Source: Streptomyces sp. MNU76
GTDB taxonomy: Bacteria; Actinomycetota; Actinomycetes; Streptomycetales; Streptomycetaceae
Direction of reading: 5' to 3'
Assembly (NCBI RefSeq): GCF_020982545.1
Contig: NZ_JAJKLK010000003.1
Location: 186,001 to 250,000 of the forward strand
DNA length: 64,000 nucleotides
Shown here: positions 52,321 through 60,734 of the stretch, in pieces
Layout: every line of letters starts with the position of its first letter
Numbering within the stretch: position 1 is the first letter of the stretch
Position numbers and translations under genes: made by a program
The notes under the pieces: model-generated
Told to the model about the DNA's origin: nothing
The model's database searches: none
The model's input: the letters and a program-made list of their open reading frames with translations, nothing else

Positions 52321-53301
52321 ATGAACGACACGAGACAAGTCCCGGACCGCCGGTCCGCGCACGATCCGGGCGGGGCGGCCCCCGCCCCGCCCCGAGCCCC
52401 CGCGCGAGAGCGGCGCCGTCCGGTCTCCACACAGTGGGCGGCCTGGGCCTTCCTCACCCCGGTCACCCTCTACCTCGTCCTCTTCTACGCCTACCCGCTC
52501 TACCGCAACCTCGACCTGAGCCTGCGCGACTACACCGTCCGCTCCTTCGTCCAGGGCGACGCGCCCTTCACGGGCCTGGCGAACTACCAGAAGGTCTTCG
52601 CCGACCCGACCTTCGCCCCCGCCCTGCTGCACACCGTCGTCTTCACCGCCGTGTGCCTGGTCTTCCAGTACGCCATCGGCCTGGCGCTGGCGGTCTTCTT
52701 CCACCAGCACTTCCGGCTGTCGGTCACCCTGCGGGCCCTGTTCCTGGTGCCGTGGCTGCTGCCGCTGATCGTGTCCGCCTCCACCTGGTCGTGGATGTTC
52801 AACAGCGACTCCGGCATCGTCAACGCCGCCCTGCACGCCGTCGGAGTCGGCCCGGTGCACTGGCTGACCTCCCCCGACTGGTCACTGACCTCGGTGATCA
52901 TCGCGAACATCTGGATCGGCGTCCCCTTCAACCTGGTGGTGCTCCACAGCGGTCTGCAGTCCGTCCCCGGTTCGCTGTACGAGGCCGCGGCCCTCGACGG
53001 GGCGAACGCCTGGCAGCGCTTCTGGCGCATCACCTTCCCCCTGCTGCGCCCGGTCTCCGCCATCACCCTGCTGCTGGGCCTCGTCTACACCCTCAAGGTC
53101 TTCGACATCATCTGGATCATGACCAAGGGCGGCCCGGCGGACTCCTCCACCACCTTCGCCACCTGGTCCTACCAACTCGGCTTCGGCAACCTCCTGCCCG
53201 CCTTCGGCCCCGGCGCGGCCGTCGGCAACCTGCTCGTGGTCGCCGCCCTGGTCTTCGGCCTGATCTACCTCCGCGTGCAGAGAAAGCAGGGGCTGTCATG
53301 A
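52321..53301 (+). CDS. Sugar ABC transporter permease (MalF-type)
   Basis: 326 residues from ATG 52321. After a Pro/Arg-rich cytoplasmic start come six membrane segments: AWAFLTPVTLYLVLFYAYPL, VVFTAVCLVFQYAIGLALAV, ALFLVPWLLPLIVSASTWSW and others. The EAA loop that docks the ATPase is YEAAALDGANAWQRFWRITF. With the binding protein and second permease it forms an importer fed by a shared ATPase. Stop overlaps the next gene by ATGA. A typical size for the family. Confidence 0.93.
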   Translation: MNDTRQVPDRRSAHDPGGAAPAPPRAPARERRRPVSTQWAAWAFLTPVTLYLVLFYAYPLYRNLDLSLRDYTVRSFVQGDAPFTGLANYQKVFADPTFAPALLHTVVFTAVCLVFQYAIGLALAVFFHQHFRLSVTLRALFLVPWLLPLIVSASTWSWMFNSDSGIVNAALHAVGVGPVHWLTSPDWSLTSVIIANIWIGVPFNLVVLHSGLQSVPGSLYEAAALDGANAWQRFWRITFPLLRPVSAITLLLGLVYTLKVFDIIWIMTKGGPADSSTTFATWSYQLGFGNLLPAFGPGAAVGNLLVVAALVFGLIYLRVQRKQGLS

Positions 53302-54122
53302 ACCGAAGTGCCGCCCGCTCATGGTGGAAGACGGCCGTCGGCCTGCTGCTCACCGGGATCATGCTCTTCCCGGTCTACTGGATGGTCAACGTCTCCCTCA
53401 CCCGCGACCAGGACATGCGCAAGAGCCCACCGGACCTCTTCCCGGCCCACGGCACCCTGGCCGGCTACCGCACCGTCCTCGACGAGCAACTGCCCTACCT
53501 CGGCACCAGTTTGGTGGTCGCCCTCGGCACCGTCGTGCTGACCGTGGCCCTCGCCGCGCCCGCCGGCTACGCCCTGGCCAAGCTGCGCCCCCGCGGCGGC
53601 GGCCTGCTGAGCTTCGTCCTGCTGGCCGCCCAGATGATCCCAGGCATCATCATGGCGATGGGCTTCTACGCCATCTACCTCCAACTCGGCCTGCTCCAGT
53701 CGGTCCCCGGCCTGATCGTCGCCGACTCCACCCTGGCCGTCCCCTTCGCCGTGCTCATCTTCACCGCGTTCATGTCCGGCATCCCGGGCGAACTCCTCCA
53801 GGCCGCTCAGATGGACGGCGCGAGTGCCCTGCGCACCTTCGTGTCCATCGTCCTGCCGATGAGCCGCAACGCCGTCGTCACGGTCTCCCTGTTCGCCTTC
53901 CTCTGGTCCTGGTCCGACTTCGTCTTCGCCAACACCCTGGTCAACGGCGGCGTCCACGAACCGATCACCCTCGGCATCTACCACTACATCGGCAACAACA
54001 ACCAGGAGTGGAACGCCATCATGGCCACCGCCGTCGTGGCGTCACTGCCCGCCACGGTCATCCTCGTCCTCGCCCAGCGCTATGTGGCGGCCGGTGTCAC
54101 CACCGGCGCCGTCAAGGACTGA
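53298..54122 (+). CDS. Sugar ABC transporter permease (MalG-type)
   Basis: 274 residues from ATG 53298 overlapping the upstream stop. Six membrane segments, from LLLTGIMLFPVYWMVNVSLT and SLVVALGTVVLTVALAAPAG to VVASLPATVILVLAQRYVAA. The EAA loop is PGELLQAAQMDGASALRTFV. It completes the translocation pore. The gene is followed after 79 bp by the intracellular glycosidase. Confidence 0.93.
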   Translation: MNRSAARSWWKTAVGLLLTGIMLFPVYWMVNVSLTRDQDMRKSPPDLFPAHGTLAGYRTVLDEQLPYLGTSLVVALGTVVLTVALAAPAGYALAKLRPRGGGLLSFVLLAAQMIPGIIMAMGFYAIYLQLGLLQSVPGLIVADSTLAVPFAVLIFTAFMSGIPGELLQAAQMDGASALRTFVSIVLPMSRNAVVTVSLFAFLWSWSDFVFANTLVNGGVHEPITLGIYHYIGNNNQEWNAIMATAVVASLPATVILVLAQRYVAAGVTTGAVKD

Positions 54123-54201
54123 ACCCCCGCCCGCCCCATGTCCGGCGCCCCTCCCGCGCCGGTCGGTCGGCACCCCCTGCTCCAGAAACGAGTCACGCCA
54201 C

Positions 54202-55959
54202 ATGACCGCCGCCCCGTCCGGCCCGGCCTTCTCCGTCCACGACATCCCGTTCAGCGCGTACGGATCCTGGTTCGACATCTCGCCCGTGGTGGCGGAGAAG
54301 ACCTACGCCGAGGACCTCCACCTCGTCTCGCACCAGAACGGCATGCACGGCGTCCTGCGCCTCGTCCCCCTCGACGCCTCCACGGGCGCCCGGGCCGACA
54401 CCCGTGTCGAGGCGACACCGGCCCTGCTCACCTGGACCGCCGGGCGGGGACGCGTGGAACTCGCCTACGAGGCCCCGGACACCGTACGCCTGCGGGGCAG
54501 CGGCCTGGACCTCGGCGTCCTCGCCGCCGCGCGGACCCTGACCCCGTTCAGCGGCACGTACTTCTTCCAAGACCCGGTGGCGGACGCGCACGTGTTCACC
54601 TCGTACGAGACCGGCCGCCGCTACCGCGTCACCCTGCTGTCCGGCGCCCTCGCCGACACGGCCGGGGCCCAGGCCCTGGGCAGCGCCGACCGCGGTGTCA
54701 CCGTGACCGCGCCGACGGACGGCAGCTGGGAGCTCGCGATCGAGGAACTCGACACCGCCCGGCCGCCGTACGCGCCCTCGGCGCCCTTCGACGCCGTGGT
54801 GGCCTCCGCACGGGCCGCGTTCGCGGACTTCGTCGACGCCGCGGCCCCCTGGCGTTCGGACGCCACCCCGGCCGCCGAACTCGCCGCCTACGTCGTCTGG
54901 TCGGCGACCGTGGCGGCGAAGGGCCTGGTCACCCGGCCGGGGGTGCTGATGTCCAAGCACTGGATGGACAAGGTCTGGAGCTGGGACCACTGCTTCAACG
55001 CCCTCGCCCTGGCCGAGGGTTCGCCCGAGCTGGCGCTGGACCAGTTCCACCTGCCCTTCGACCACCAGGACGAGAGCGGCGCCCTGCCGGACTCGGTCAC
55101 CCACTCCGAGGTCCTCCACAACTTCGTCAAACCGCCCATCCACGGCTGGGCCTTCGGCCGTCTGCGCCGCACCCTGCCGACCCCGGTGGACCACACCGAA
55201 CTCACCGAGGTGTACGAACGCCTGGAGCGCTGGACCGGCTTCTGGCTCACCGCCCGGCGCGCCCCCGGCGCCGACCTGCCCCACTACCAGCACGGCAACG
55301 ACAGCGGCTGGGACAACGCCACCACCTTCGACCCCGAGCGCGTGGTCGTCAGCGCGGACCTCGCGGCCTTCCTCGTCCTGCAGCTCCACGAACTCGCCGT
55401 GCTGGCAGATGAGTTGGGCAAGCAGAACGTGGCCGAACGATGGACGCGGACGGCCGAGGAGATCCAGACGGCACTCCTCGACCGGCTCTGGACCGGGGAC
55501 AGGTTCGTCGCCCGCTCGACCACCACCGGGGAATCCTGGAGCAGCGCGAGCCTCCTCGATCTGATGCCCATCGCCCTCGGTGAGCACCTGCCCGCCGAGA
55601 TCGCGGGCACCCTCGCCGACCACATCAAGGCCCACCTCACCCCGTACGGCCTCGCCACCGAACTGCCCACCTCCCCGCACTACCTCGCCGACGGCTACTG
55701 GCGCGGCCCGATCTGGGCCCCGGCCACCGTCCTCGTCGAGGACGGCCTGCGCCGCGCGGGCCACCACCGGCTCGCGGACGACATCAGCGCCCGTTTCCGC
55801 GCCCTGTGCGAGACCCACGGGTTCGCCGAGAACTTCGACGCCCTCACCGGCACGGGCCTGCGCGACCGCGCCTACACCTGGACCGCGAGCAGCTACCTCC
55901 TCCTCGCCCGTGAACACCAGCGGCGCGAGGAGGCCGGGACCGACGACCCGGTCGCCTGA
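54202..55959 (+). CDS. Intracellular GH63/MGH1-like glycosidase
   Basis: 585 residues from ATG 54202. There is no signal peptide. The (alpha/alpha)6-type core contains VLMSKHWMDKVWSWDHCFNA (about 249-268; acidic residue and Trp/Asp of the active-site cleft), FHLPFDHQDESGALPDSVTH, YQHGNDSGWDNATTFDPERV and ADGYWRGPIWAPATVLVEDG. These fit the mannosylglycerate-hydrolase-like/GH63 group of exo-acting hydrolases and amylo-1,6-glucosidase-like proteins. It would cleave the imported oligosaccharide in the cytosol, completing the pathway from secreted hydrolase to ABC import. The exact linkage is not readable. The 200 bp after it have no gene. Confidence 0.85.
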   Translation: MTAAPSGPAFSVHDIPFSAYGSWFDISPVVAEKTYAEDLHLVSHQNGMHGVLRLVPLDASTGARADTRVEATPALLTWTAGRGRVELAYEAPDTVRLRGSGLDLGVLAAARTLTPFSGTYFFQDPVADAHVFTSYETGRRYRVTLLSGALADTAGAQALGSADRGVTVTAPTDGSWELAIEELDTARPPYAPSAPFDAVVASARAAFADFVDAAAPWRSDATPAAELAAYVVWSATVAAKGLVTRPGVLMSKHWMDKVWSWDHCFNALALAEGSPELALDQFHLPFDHQDESGALPDSVTHSEVLHNFVKPPIHGWAFGRLRRTLPTPVDHTELTEVYERLERWTGFWLTARRAPGADLPHYQHGNDSGWDNATTFDPERVVVSADLAAFLVLQLHELAVLADELGKQNVAERWTRTAEEIQTALLDRLWTGDRFVARSTTTGESWSSASLLDLMPIALGEHLPAEIAGTLADHIKAHLTPYGLATELPTSPHYLADGYWRGPIWAPATVLVEDGLRRAGHHRLADDISARFRALCETHGFAENFDALTGTGLRDRAYTWTASSYLLLAREHQRREEAGTDDPVA

Positions 55960-56162
55960 CCCGCGAGCGAGAACCACCCACGCGAGCGCCCTGACCACCA
56001 AGAAGAACCAGATCTGGCGGCTCACCGGTAACGGACTGACCGACCGAGGGGCCCGGCGCCGCACTTTCTGTGTGGCACATTGCCGGAGGTATTGACGCTT
56101 CCGGTTCTCGCCCCTAGCGCCTGGCCGACTTCACGAACACTGTTCGAATTGCCGAACGATGT

Positions 56163-56513
56163 GTGTCGGCTGGACAGAGGAAAGAGTGGACCCTGTACCT
56201 CGACCAGTACGCGACCGGGAGGGGATACATGCCGGTCACGACGACCGACCCGTCCGCCGCCGGCACCTACCGGCTGCCGACGTCGGGAACCTACTCCATG
56301 GGCGGCACCAAGAAGCGCCACGGCTCGATCCTGACCCTGACGGCCGCCGAGGAGAGCCGCGTCCAGGCCCGCTGGCCCGACACGACCGCCAACCGGCTCC
56401 AGTCGTACAACTTCCCCGACCGGTACATCCGCCACTAGGCGTACCAGCTGCGGCTCGACCCGGTCACCACCACGACGGCGCGCGGCGACGCCACCTTCCG
56501 CGTGACGAGCTGA
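56163..56513 (+). pseudogene. AbfB-type carbohydrate-binding region, remnant with internal amber stop
   Basis: The frame from GTG 56163 runs RKEWTLYLDQYATGRGYMPV, then TYRLPTSGTYSMGGTKKRHG, SILTLTAAEESRVQARWPDT, ANRLQSYNFPDRYIRH. It then hits TAG (56436-56438) and continues in frame as AYQLRLDPVTTTTARGDATF and RVTS to TGA 56511. SYNFPDRYIRH and DPVTTTTARGDATFRVT belong to one AbfB-like arabinose-binding beta-trefoil repeat, so the stop splits a domain. There is no catalytic domain or signal peptide upstream, which leaves the C-terminal fragment of a glycoside hydrolase. A palindromic GTTCG-aattgc-CGAAC (about 56138-56153) lies before it and a 16-bp terminator behind. Reading it as a living short gene is possible but less likely. 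Confidence 0.7.
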
Positions 56514-56540
56514 CCCTGCGCTGATCCGCCCTCCGGCGGA

Positions 56541-56576
56541 TGCTGCCGGCGCCCTCCTCGGAGGGCGCCGGCAGCA
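56541..56576 (+). terminator. Perfect 16-bp terminator hairpin
   Basis: TGCTGCCGGCGCCCTC, a ctcg loop, and its exact complement. A smaller GATCCGCC/GGCGGAT stem precedes it. Confidence 0.8.
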
Positions 56577-56613
56577 CCGTGAGGGCCGGACTGTTCGGAT
56601 GTCCCGGAAGAGG

Positions 56614-56814
56614 TCAGTAGGCGCGGTGGCCTGCCACGGTGAGGAGGATTTCGTCGCTGACCTGCGCGAATCGTCTTTCGGTTGTTTCATGCTCGTGCCG
56701 GTTGATGAAGCCGGAAGTCCCAGAAAAGTCCCAGAGGACTCCCACCACTGACGTACGCCCTTTCGGTTCTACTCGACGCGGCGGGGCCGGGGCTGTGCGT
56801 TGGAGGTCGGCCAT
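56614..56814 (-). CDS. Small hypothetical protein
   Basis: 66 residues from ATG 56814: MADLQRTAPAPPRRVEPKGR, then SVVGVLWDFSGTSGFINRHE and HETTERRFAQVSDEILLTVA. I recognise no family. The second half (HEHETTERRFAQVSDEILL) is helical and acidic/basic mixed, possibly the tail of a recombinase-like protein, but this is weak. It starts 17 bp from the perfect palindrome at 56831-56870, which therefore lies in its promoter region. Confidence 0.35.
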   Translation of the reverse strand: MADLQRTAPAPPRRVEPKGRTSVVGVLWDFSGTSGFINRHEHETTERRFAQVSDEILLTVAGHRAY

Positions 56815-56830
56815 GTTCCTCCGCGGCCCG

Positions 56831-56870
56831 CCGGTAGCGTGCTCTCCGCGCGCGGAGAGCACGCTACCGG
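56831..56870. repeat. Perfect 40-bp palindrome
   Basis: CCGGTAGCGTGCTCTCCGCG (56831-56850) followed at once by its exact reverse complement (56851-56870), without any spacer. It lies between the two small minus-strand frames. It could be an operator, a recombination or replication site, or a cruciform; it is not part of any array. Confidence 0.9.
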
Positions 56871-56889
56871 CCCACCTGGCTGTGCCGGT

Positions 56890-57111
56890 TCAGCTTCGCC
56901 GTGCCGCGTCCGCTTTCCGCACCACCTTCGCCGCGTGGTCAGCCGAGTCGGCCAACTTCCGGAGTGCGTGGGAGACCCGGCTGAGGAACACCACAAGGTG
57001 GTCGGTGAAGGTGTCCTGCTCGGTGCTGGTGCGGACGATGACGAGGCCGTCGCCTTCCCGGGACGGTGGCCGGTGGCCGGTGGCCTTGTGATTTCGCTGA
57101 AGCGCCGACAC
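56890..57111 (-). CDS. Small helical hypothetical protein
   Basis: 73 residues from GTG 57111: VSALQRNHKATGHRPPSREG, DGLVIVRTSTEQDTFTDHLV, VFLSRVSHALRKLADSADHA and AKVVRKADAARRS. The second half is an amphipathic helix with heptad-like Leu/Val and Arg/Lys. I recognise no family. Its end lies 20 bp from the perfect palindrome. Weak support beyond good frame length and G/C bias. Confidence 0.35.
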   Translation of the reverse strand: MSALQRNHKATGHRPPSREGDGLVIVRTSTEQDTFTDHLVVFLSRVSHALRKLADSADHAAKVVRKADAARRS

Positions 57112-57683
57112 AGCACAGCCGCCATTCGATAACTCACACTGACGCGGTGCCCGCTCGTAATGCGTCTGCACTCCCGTCGAACCCGAGTAATTGACACATC
57201 GAAAATAGAGCGGTGGGCAAATGTTCGGCACGGCGACGAGCCGCACCGAAAGAAGCGAGGTCGCCGACCGGTGGACACCCTTTCTAGCCACTGGTTCGAC
57301 GAGCGCGTATAAGGGTACATTATCGGCAAATTCGCTGGTGATCCCGGTTCGGGAATTGCGCCCCTTGGTGCGCCCCGCCGATCGGGTGACTAAGAGCCAC
57401 GCGCCTTGCGGCATATGCCATGTTCCTGCGTCACTAGAGGTATCCAACCGGTGGGCAGCCCAGCCTCTCGGGGGGCACGGTCTTCGGAGTAGCCGCTGCC
57501 TGCCCTGCGCGTAGGACAGGGTCAGCGTCGAGATCGATGCCGTGATGGGCACCCCTTAGAGGAGTGGATCCCCCAGTTGGCGCCTCCATGGCGCCAGCTG
57601 GGCGGTTGTCGGCCCCTTCCGTCGTGGCCCTTCGGCCCGGCGCATGCTGGCTTCACGGCAGCACGAACCGGGGGCGCTCCCAC
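57112..57683. other. Non-coding stretch before the IS3-family element
   Basis: About 570 bp with mixed base composition and no convincing frame. A hairpin with arms CCCAGTTGGCGCC and GGCGCCAGCTGGG (57572-57602, one mismatch) may be a terminator or an end of an older insertion. Confidence 0.4.
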
Positions 57684-57707
57684 GTGAATCGCCCCGGTTC
57701 GAATGGA

Positions 57708-57733
57708 GACTCGATTTCATGAAAGGATCGAGT
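57708..57733 (+). promoter_or_regulatory. Hairpin covering the orfA ribosome site
   Basis: GACTCGAT-ttcatgaaagg-ATCGAGTC, perfect 8-bp arms ending one base before the ATG, with AAAGGA in the loop/right arm. It can mask the ribosome site when transcription reads in from outside, a known way to limit transposase. Confidence 0.5.
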
Positions 57734-57734
57734 C

Positions 57735-58061
57735 ATGGCACGACCTTCCCATTACCCGCCTGAGCTCCGCCGTCGCGCGGTGCGCATGGTCCCCGAGGTA
57801 GGCGACGACTACCCGAACGAGACGGCTGCCCTGCAGGCGGTGGCCGAGAAGCTCGGTATCGCCTCCCGCGAGACGCTGCGGAACTGGGTGAAGCAGCACG
57901 AGATCGATGCGGGGACACGTCCGGGGGCGACGACGGAGGAGTCCGCCCAGCTCAAGGCGTTGAAGAAGGAGAACGCGGAACTGAAGCGGGCCAACGAGAT
58001 CCTGAAGGCCGCGGCGAGTTTCTTCGCGGCCGAGCTCGACCGGCCACACACACGCTCGTAG
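57735..58061 (+). CDS. IS3-family transposase OrfA
   Basis: 108 residues from ATG 57735. An N-terminal helix-turn-helix (MARPSHYPPELRRRAVRMVP; AALQAVAEKLGIASRETLRN) is followed by a leucine-zipper-like helix (ESAQLKALKKENAELKRANE) that carries OrfA/OrfAB multimerisation. The orfB frame begins at about 58050 in the -1 phase, so the fusion transposase would be made by programmed frameshifting. Complete, by length and motifs. Confidence 0.92.
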   Translation: MARPSHYPPELRRRAVRMVPEVGDDYPNETAALQAVAEKLGIASRETLRNWVKQHEIDAGTRPGATTEESAQLKALKKENAELKRANEILKAAASFFAAELDRPHTRS

Positions 58062-58940
58062 CGTTCATCGACGAGCACCGGGACCGCTTCGGCGGCGTCG
58101 AGCCGATCTGCAGGACGCTCACCGAGCACGACTGCAAGATCGCCCCTTCCACCTGCTACGCCCACAAGAAGCGCCTCGAAGCTCCCTGCGCCCGTTCCGT
58201 GCGCGACGAGGAACTCAAAGAACGCATCCAGAGGTCCACACGTCCAACTACCGCGTCTACGGGGCCCGGAAGATCTGGCGCGAACTGAACCGGCAGGGAC
58301 ATGCCGTGGCCCGCTGCACCGTCGAGCGCCTCATGCGTGAACTCGGCATCACCGGCGCCGTCCGCGGCAAGAAGGTGATCACCACGCTGCCCGGCGGGCA
58401 GGCCGAACGGGCGCCGGACCTGCTGGACCGCGACTTCGTCGCCAAGGCCCCGAACCGCTGCTGGGTCGCGGACTTCACCCACGTGAAGACCTGGGCCGGT
58501 GTCGTCTACGTCGCCTTCGTCGTGGACACGTTCTCCCGCCGGATCGTCGGCTGGTCCGCGGCCACCGTGAAGGAAACAGTCTTCGTCCTGGACGCCCTGC
58601 AGATGGCCGTGTGGCAACGTGACCGCGACCAACACCCAGTTCAGCCAGGCGAGTTGATCCACCAGTCGGATGCCGGGTCGCAATATACGAGTTTCCGGCT
58701 CGCCGAGCATCTGGACGCCGCCGGCATCGCCGCCTCGATCGGATCGGTCGGCGACGCCTACGACAATGCCCTGATGGAGAGCGCGATCGGTCTGTTCAAG
58801 ACCGAGCTGATCAAGCCCCGATGGCCCTGGAAGTCTCTCTCCCAGGTCGAGTTGGCCACCGCAGAGTGGGTCGACTGGTACAACCACCGCTCCACGGTGA
58901 GATAGGGCACGTTCCGCCCGTCGAGTACGAAGCCAACCAC
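58050..58940 (+). pseudogene. IS3-family transposase OrfB, frameshifted and interrupted
   Basis: The first segment VAFIDEHRDRFGGVEPICRT is followed after ERIQ (58230) by a one-base slip: the next part (VHTSNYRVYGARKIWRELNR) is in another frame. The RNase H-like core is then intact: CWVADFTHVKTWAGVVYVAF (first Asp), LIHQSDAGSQYTSFRLAEHL (second Asp) and SVGDAYDNALMESAIGLFK (Glu), the DDE triad. After DWYNHR (58889) a second slip leads to LHGEIGHVPPVEYEANH, and the gene is cut by the IS630 element at 58940. Two apparent single-base deletions and the insertion make it inactive. Confidence 0.8.
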
Positions 58941-60111
58941 TGAGGTTGAACTCGCAGTGGCGGGTGGGGAGCTGACGTTTCGTGATCGTTGCGGTATGCC
59001 GGAGGGATGAGGTATGCGCAGGGTGGTGGGCTGACGCCCAGGCGGCAGGCAGCTCGCGAGCAGCTGAGGCTGGAGGCCGCGGAGCGGTTCGCGGGCGGCG
59101 AGAAGACCGCGGACATCGCGCGTGAGCTTCGGGTCGGGGAGCGCCAGGTGGAGAAGTGGCGCAGAGCGTGGCGCGAGGGCGGGGCGGAGGCGCTGCGCTC
59201 GAAGGGGCCGATGTGCGTGGAGCTGCTGAGTCCTGCGCAATGGGAGCGTCTGGTGCGGGAGTTGGAGCGCGGGACGCTGGCGCACGGCTGGGATGAGGAT
59301 CAGGGCTGGACGCTGGTGCGGATCCGTGCGCTGATCATCCGGTTGTTCCTGGTGGAGTACACGGTGCAGGGGGGTGTGGAAGTTGATGCGGCGGCACGGC
59401 TGGTCTGCGCAGGTGCCGGCGAGGCGGGCGCTGGAGCGGGACGACGCGAGTGTCGAGCGGTGGCGGAGTGAGGTGTGGGAGACCGTAAAGCCACCGCGGC
59501 GGCCCGGGACGCCTACATCTGCTTCGAGGACGAGGCCGGGCAGGGGCTGAGGCCGCCGAAGGGGCACACGTGGGCGCCGCGCGGCCGGACACCGGTGGTA
59601 CGGGTGCGCGGCTCGAACCGGGGACGGGTCTCCGTGGCGGGCGTGGTCTGCTTCAAGAGCGGTGAACGATCGCGTCTGATCTACCGGTTGCACGTGTACC
59701 GGGGACGGAAGGGTGAGGCGAAGAGCTTCGGATGGCAGGACTACCGCGACCTGATCGTCGTAGCGCACAACCAGCTCAAGGCCCCCCGTGGTCTGGGTCT
59801 GGGACAATCTCAACGTCCATCTGGTCGACGAGCTCGCGCTGTTCTTCGTGGAGAACGAGGAGTGGCTGACGGTGTTCCAGTTGCCGTCGTACGCTCCTGA
59901 GCTCAATCCGCAGGAGGGCATCTGGTCGCTGGTCAAGCGCGGCCTGGCCGATTTCGCCGCCGCCAACCTCGACCACCTGGCCCGCGTCATGAAGCGCAAG
60001 CTCAAGAAGATCCAGTACCGCCCGGAACTGATCGACGGCTGCCTCACCGAGACCGGACTGATCATGAGTGCCGGATGATCGACCGGCCCGCCACTGCGAG
60101 TTCAACCTCAG
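58940..60111 (+). mobile_element. IS630-family element nested in the IS3-family element
   Basis: Perfect 25-bp terminal inverted repeats (58940-58964 and 60087-60111, beginning CTGAGGTTGAACTCGC). The host sequence AACCACTACATGG is split as AACCA ... CACTACATGG, giving a 2-bp CA duplication, the size expected for IS630-type insertion. It carries one transposase gene. Confidence 0.88.
59007..60078 (+). pseudogene. IS630-family transposase, frameshifted at least three times
   Basis: N-terminal helix-turn-helix: RLEAAERFAGGEKTADIARE, LRVGERQVEKWRRAWREGGA. After EYTVQG (59365-59372, G-run) the frame slips to VWKLMRRHGWSAQVPARRAL; after ETVK (59486) to ATAAARDAYICFEDEAGQGL (first catalytic Asp); after QLKAP (59790, C-run) to VVWVWDNLNVHLVDELALFF (second Asp), then YAPELNPQEGIWSLVKRGLA (Glu) to the end at 60078. 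The DDE triad is complete but in three frames. Each slip is one base and two are in runs of G or C. Starts considered were TTG 58989 and ATG 59007; ATG is preferred. Confidence 0.82.
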
Positions 60112-60184
60112 CACTACATGGAATCCACGAAACCCCAGGTCAAAGCCATAATCTGAGATCTCTATCGAACCCGGGGCGGTTCAC

Positions 60185-60734
60185 TCGGCGACCATAGGAG
60201 TAACCGCCGCACGGAGGCGGCGAATGCGAGTGGGGCGTCGTGACGATTAGTCATCCCGCCGTAATTGCGCGGGAAACGAAACGCCTGCCTCATCGCCGAC
60301 CGGAGTGCACGTAGCCCCCGAAAACTGACCGAGCAGCCCGGCGCGCATTCTTTGCGCGCCCCCCATTCGGGTGACGTTCTGCAAGGTCTCTTGTCATCCC
60401 CTCACCCGCATGGGTCAATAGGGATACCGGTGGGCGGCCCATCCCATTCGGGCCAGCGCGTACAGTCAGCGCTCTCGACCCGTCTGTTGCACATCAGTAG
60501 TACATGCAGCTGCGCCGCCGCCCAAGGCGAGAGTTGTGCGCCAGGTCCCCGGCAAGCCGCCGGAGTCGACCAAAGATTCGCAATTCCTTACCCCGGCCCT
60601 GTGGTCGTCCAGGACCACATCCGGGTCACCTTCCCCGCTGGTGCCCTGTGCGTTTGCCGCACGAGTCATGCAAGCACCCGCGGCCAGAGGCCGATGCGCC
60701 TCACACCACCACAACCCAGTCCAGGAGGACACCC
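60185..60734. other. Non-coding stretch between the IS element and the IPT/TIG gene
   Basis: About 550 bp with lower G/C and no good coding frame. It has a small hairpin (CCGCC-gcacg-GAGGCGG-like, near 60207-60222) and an AAGAGAGC-free promoter-like region before 60735. The ribosome site CAGGAGGAC lies just before the ATG. Confidence 0.4.

Larger units (their letters stand above)
57684..60184 (+). mobile_element. IS3-family element, interrupted by an IS630-family element
   Basis: Imperfect ends match as inverted repeats: the left starts GTGAATCGCCCCGG (57684) and the right ends CCGGGGCGGTTCAC (60184). They enclose a typical orfA/orfB pair (57735-58061 and 58050-58940). The orfB reading EYEANH is cut at 58940 and continues after the nested element as YMESTKPQ (from 60114), which proves the nesting. 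No certain target duplication flanks the outer element. Confidence 0.78.

Noticed and set aside
56831..56870. Possible CRISPR repeat (GTGCTCTCCGCG resembles type I-E repeats)
   Set aside because: Only one copy, fully palindromic, with no spacer-repeat periodicity and no cas genes nearby.
57684..57710. Possible tRNA T-arm (ggttcgaat)
   Set aside because: No acceptor stem, anticodon or D arm could be folded around it; it is the terminal repeat of the IS3-family element.
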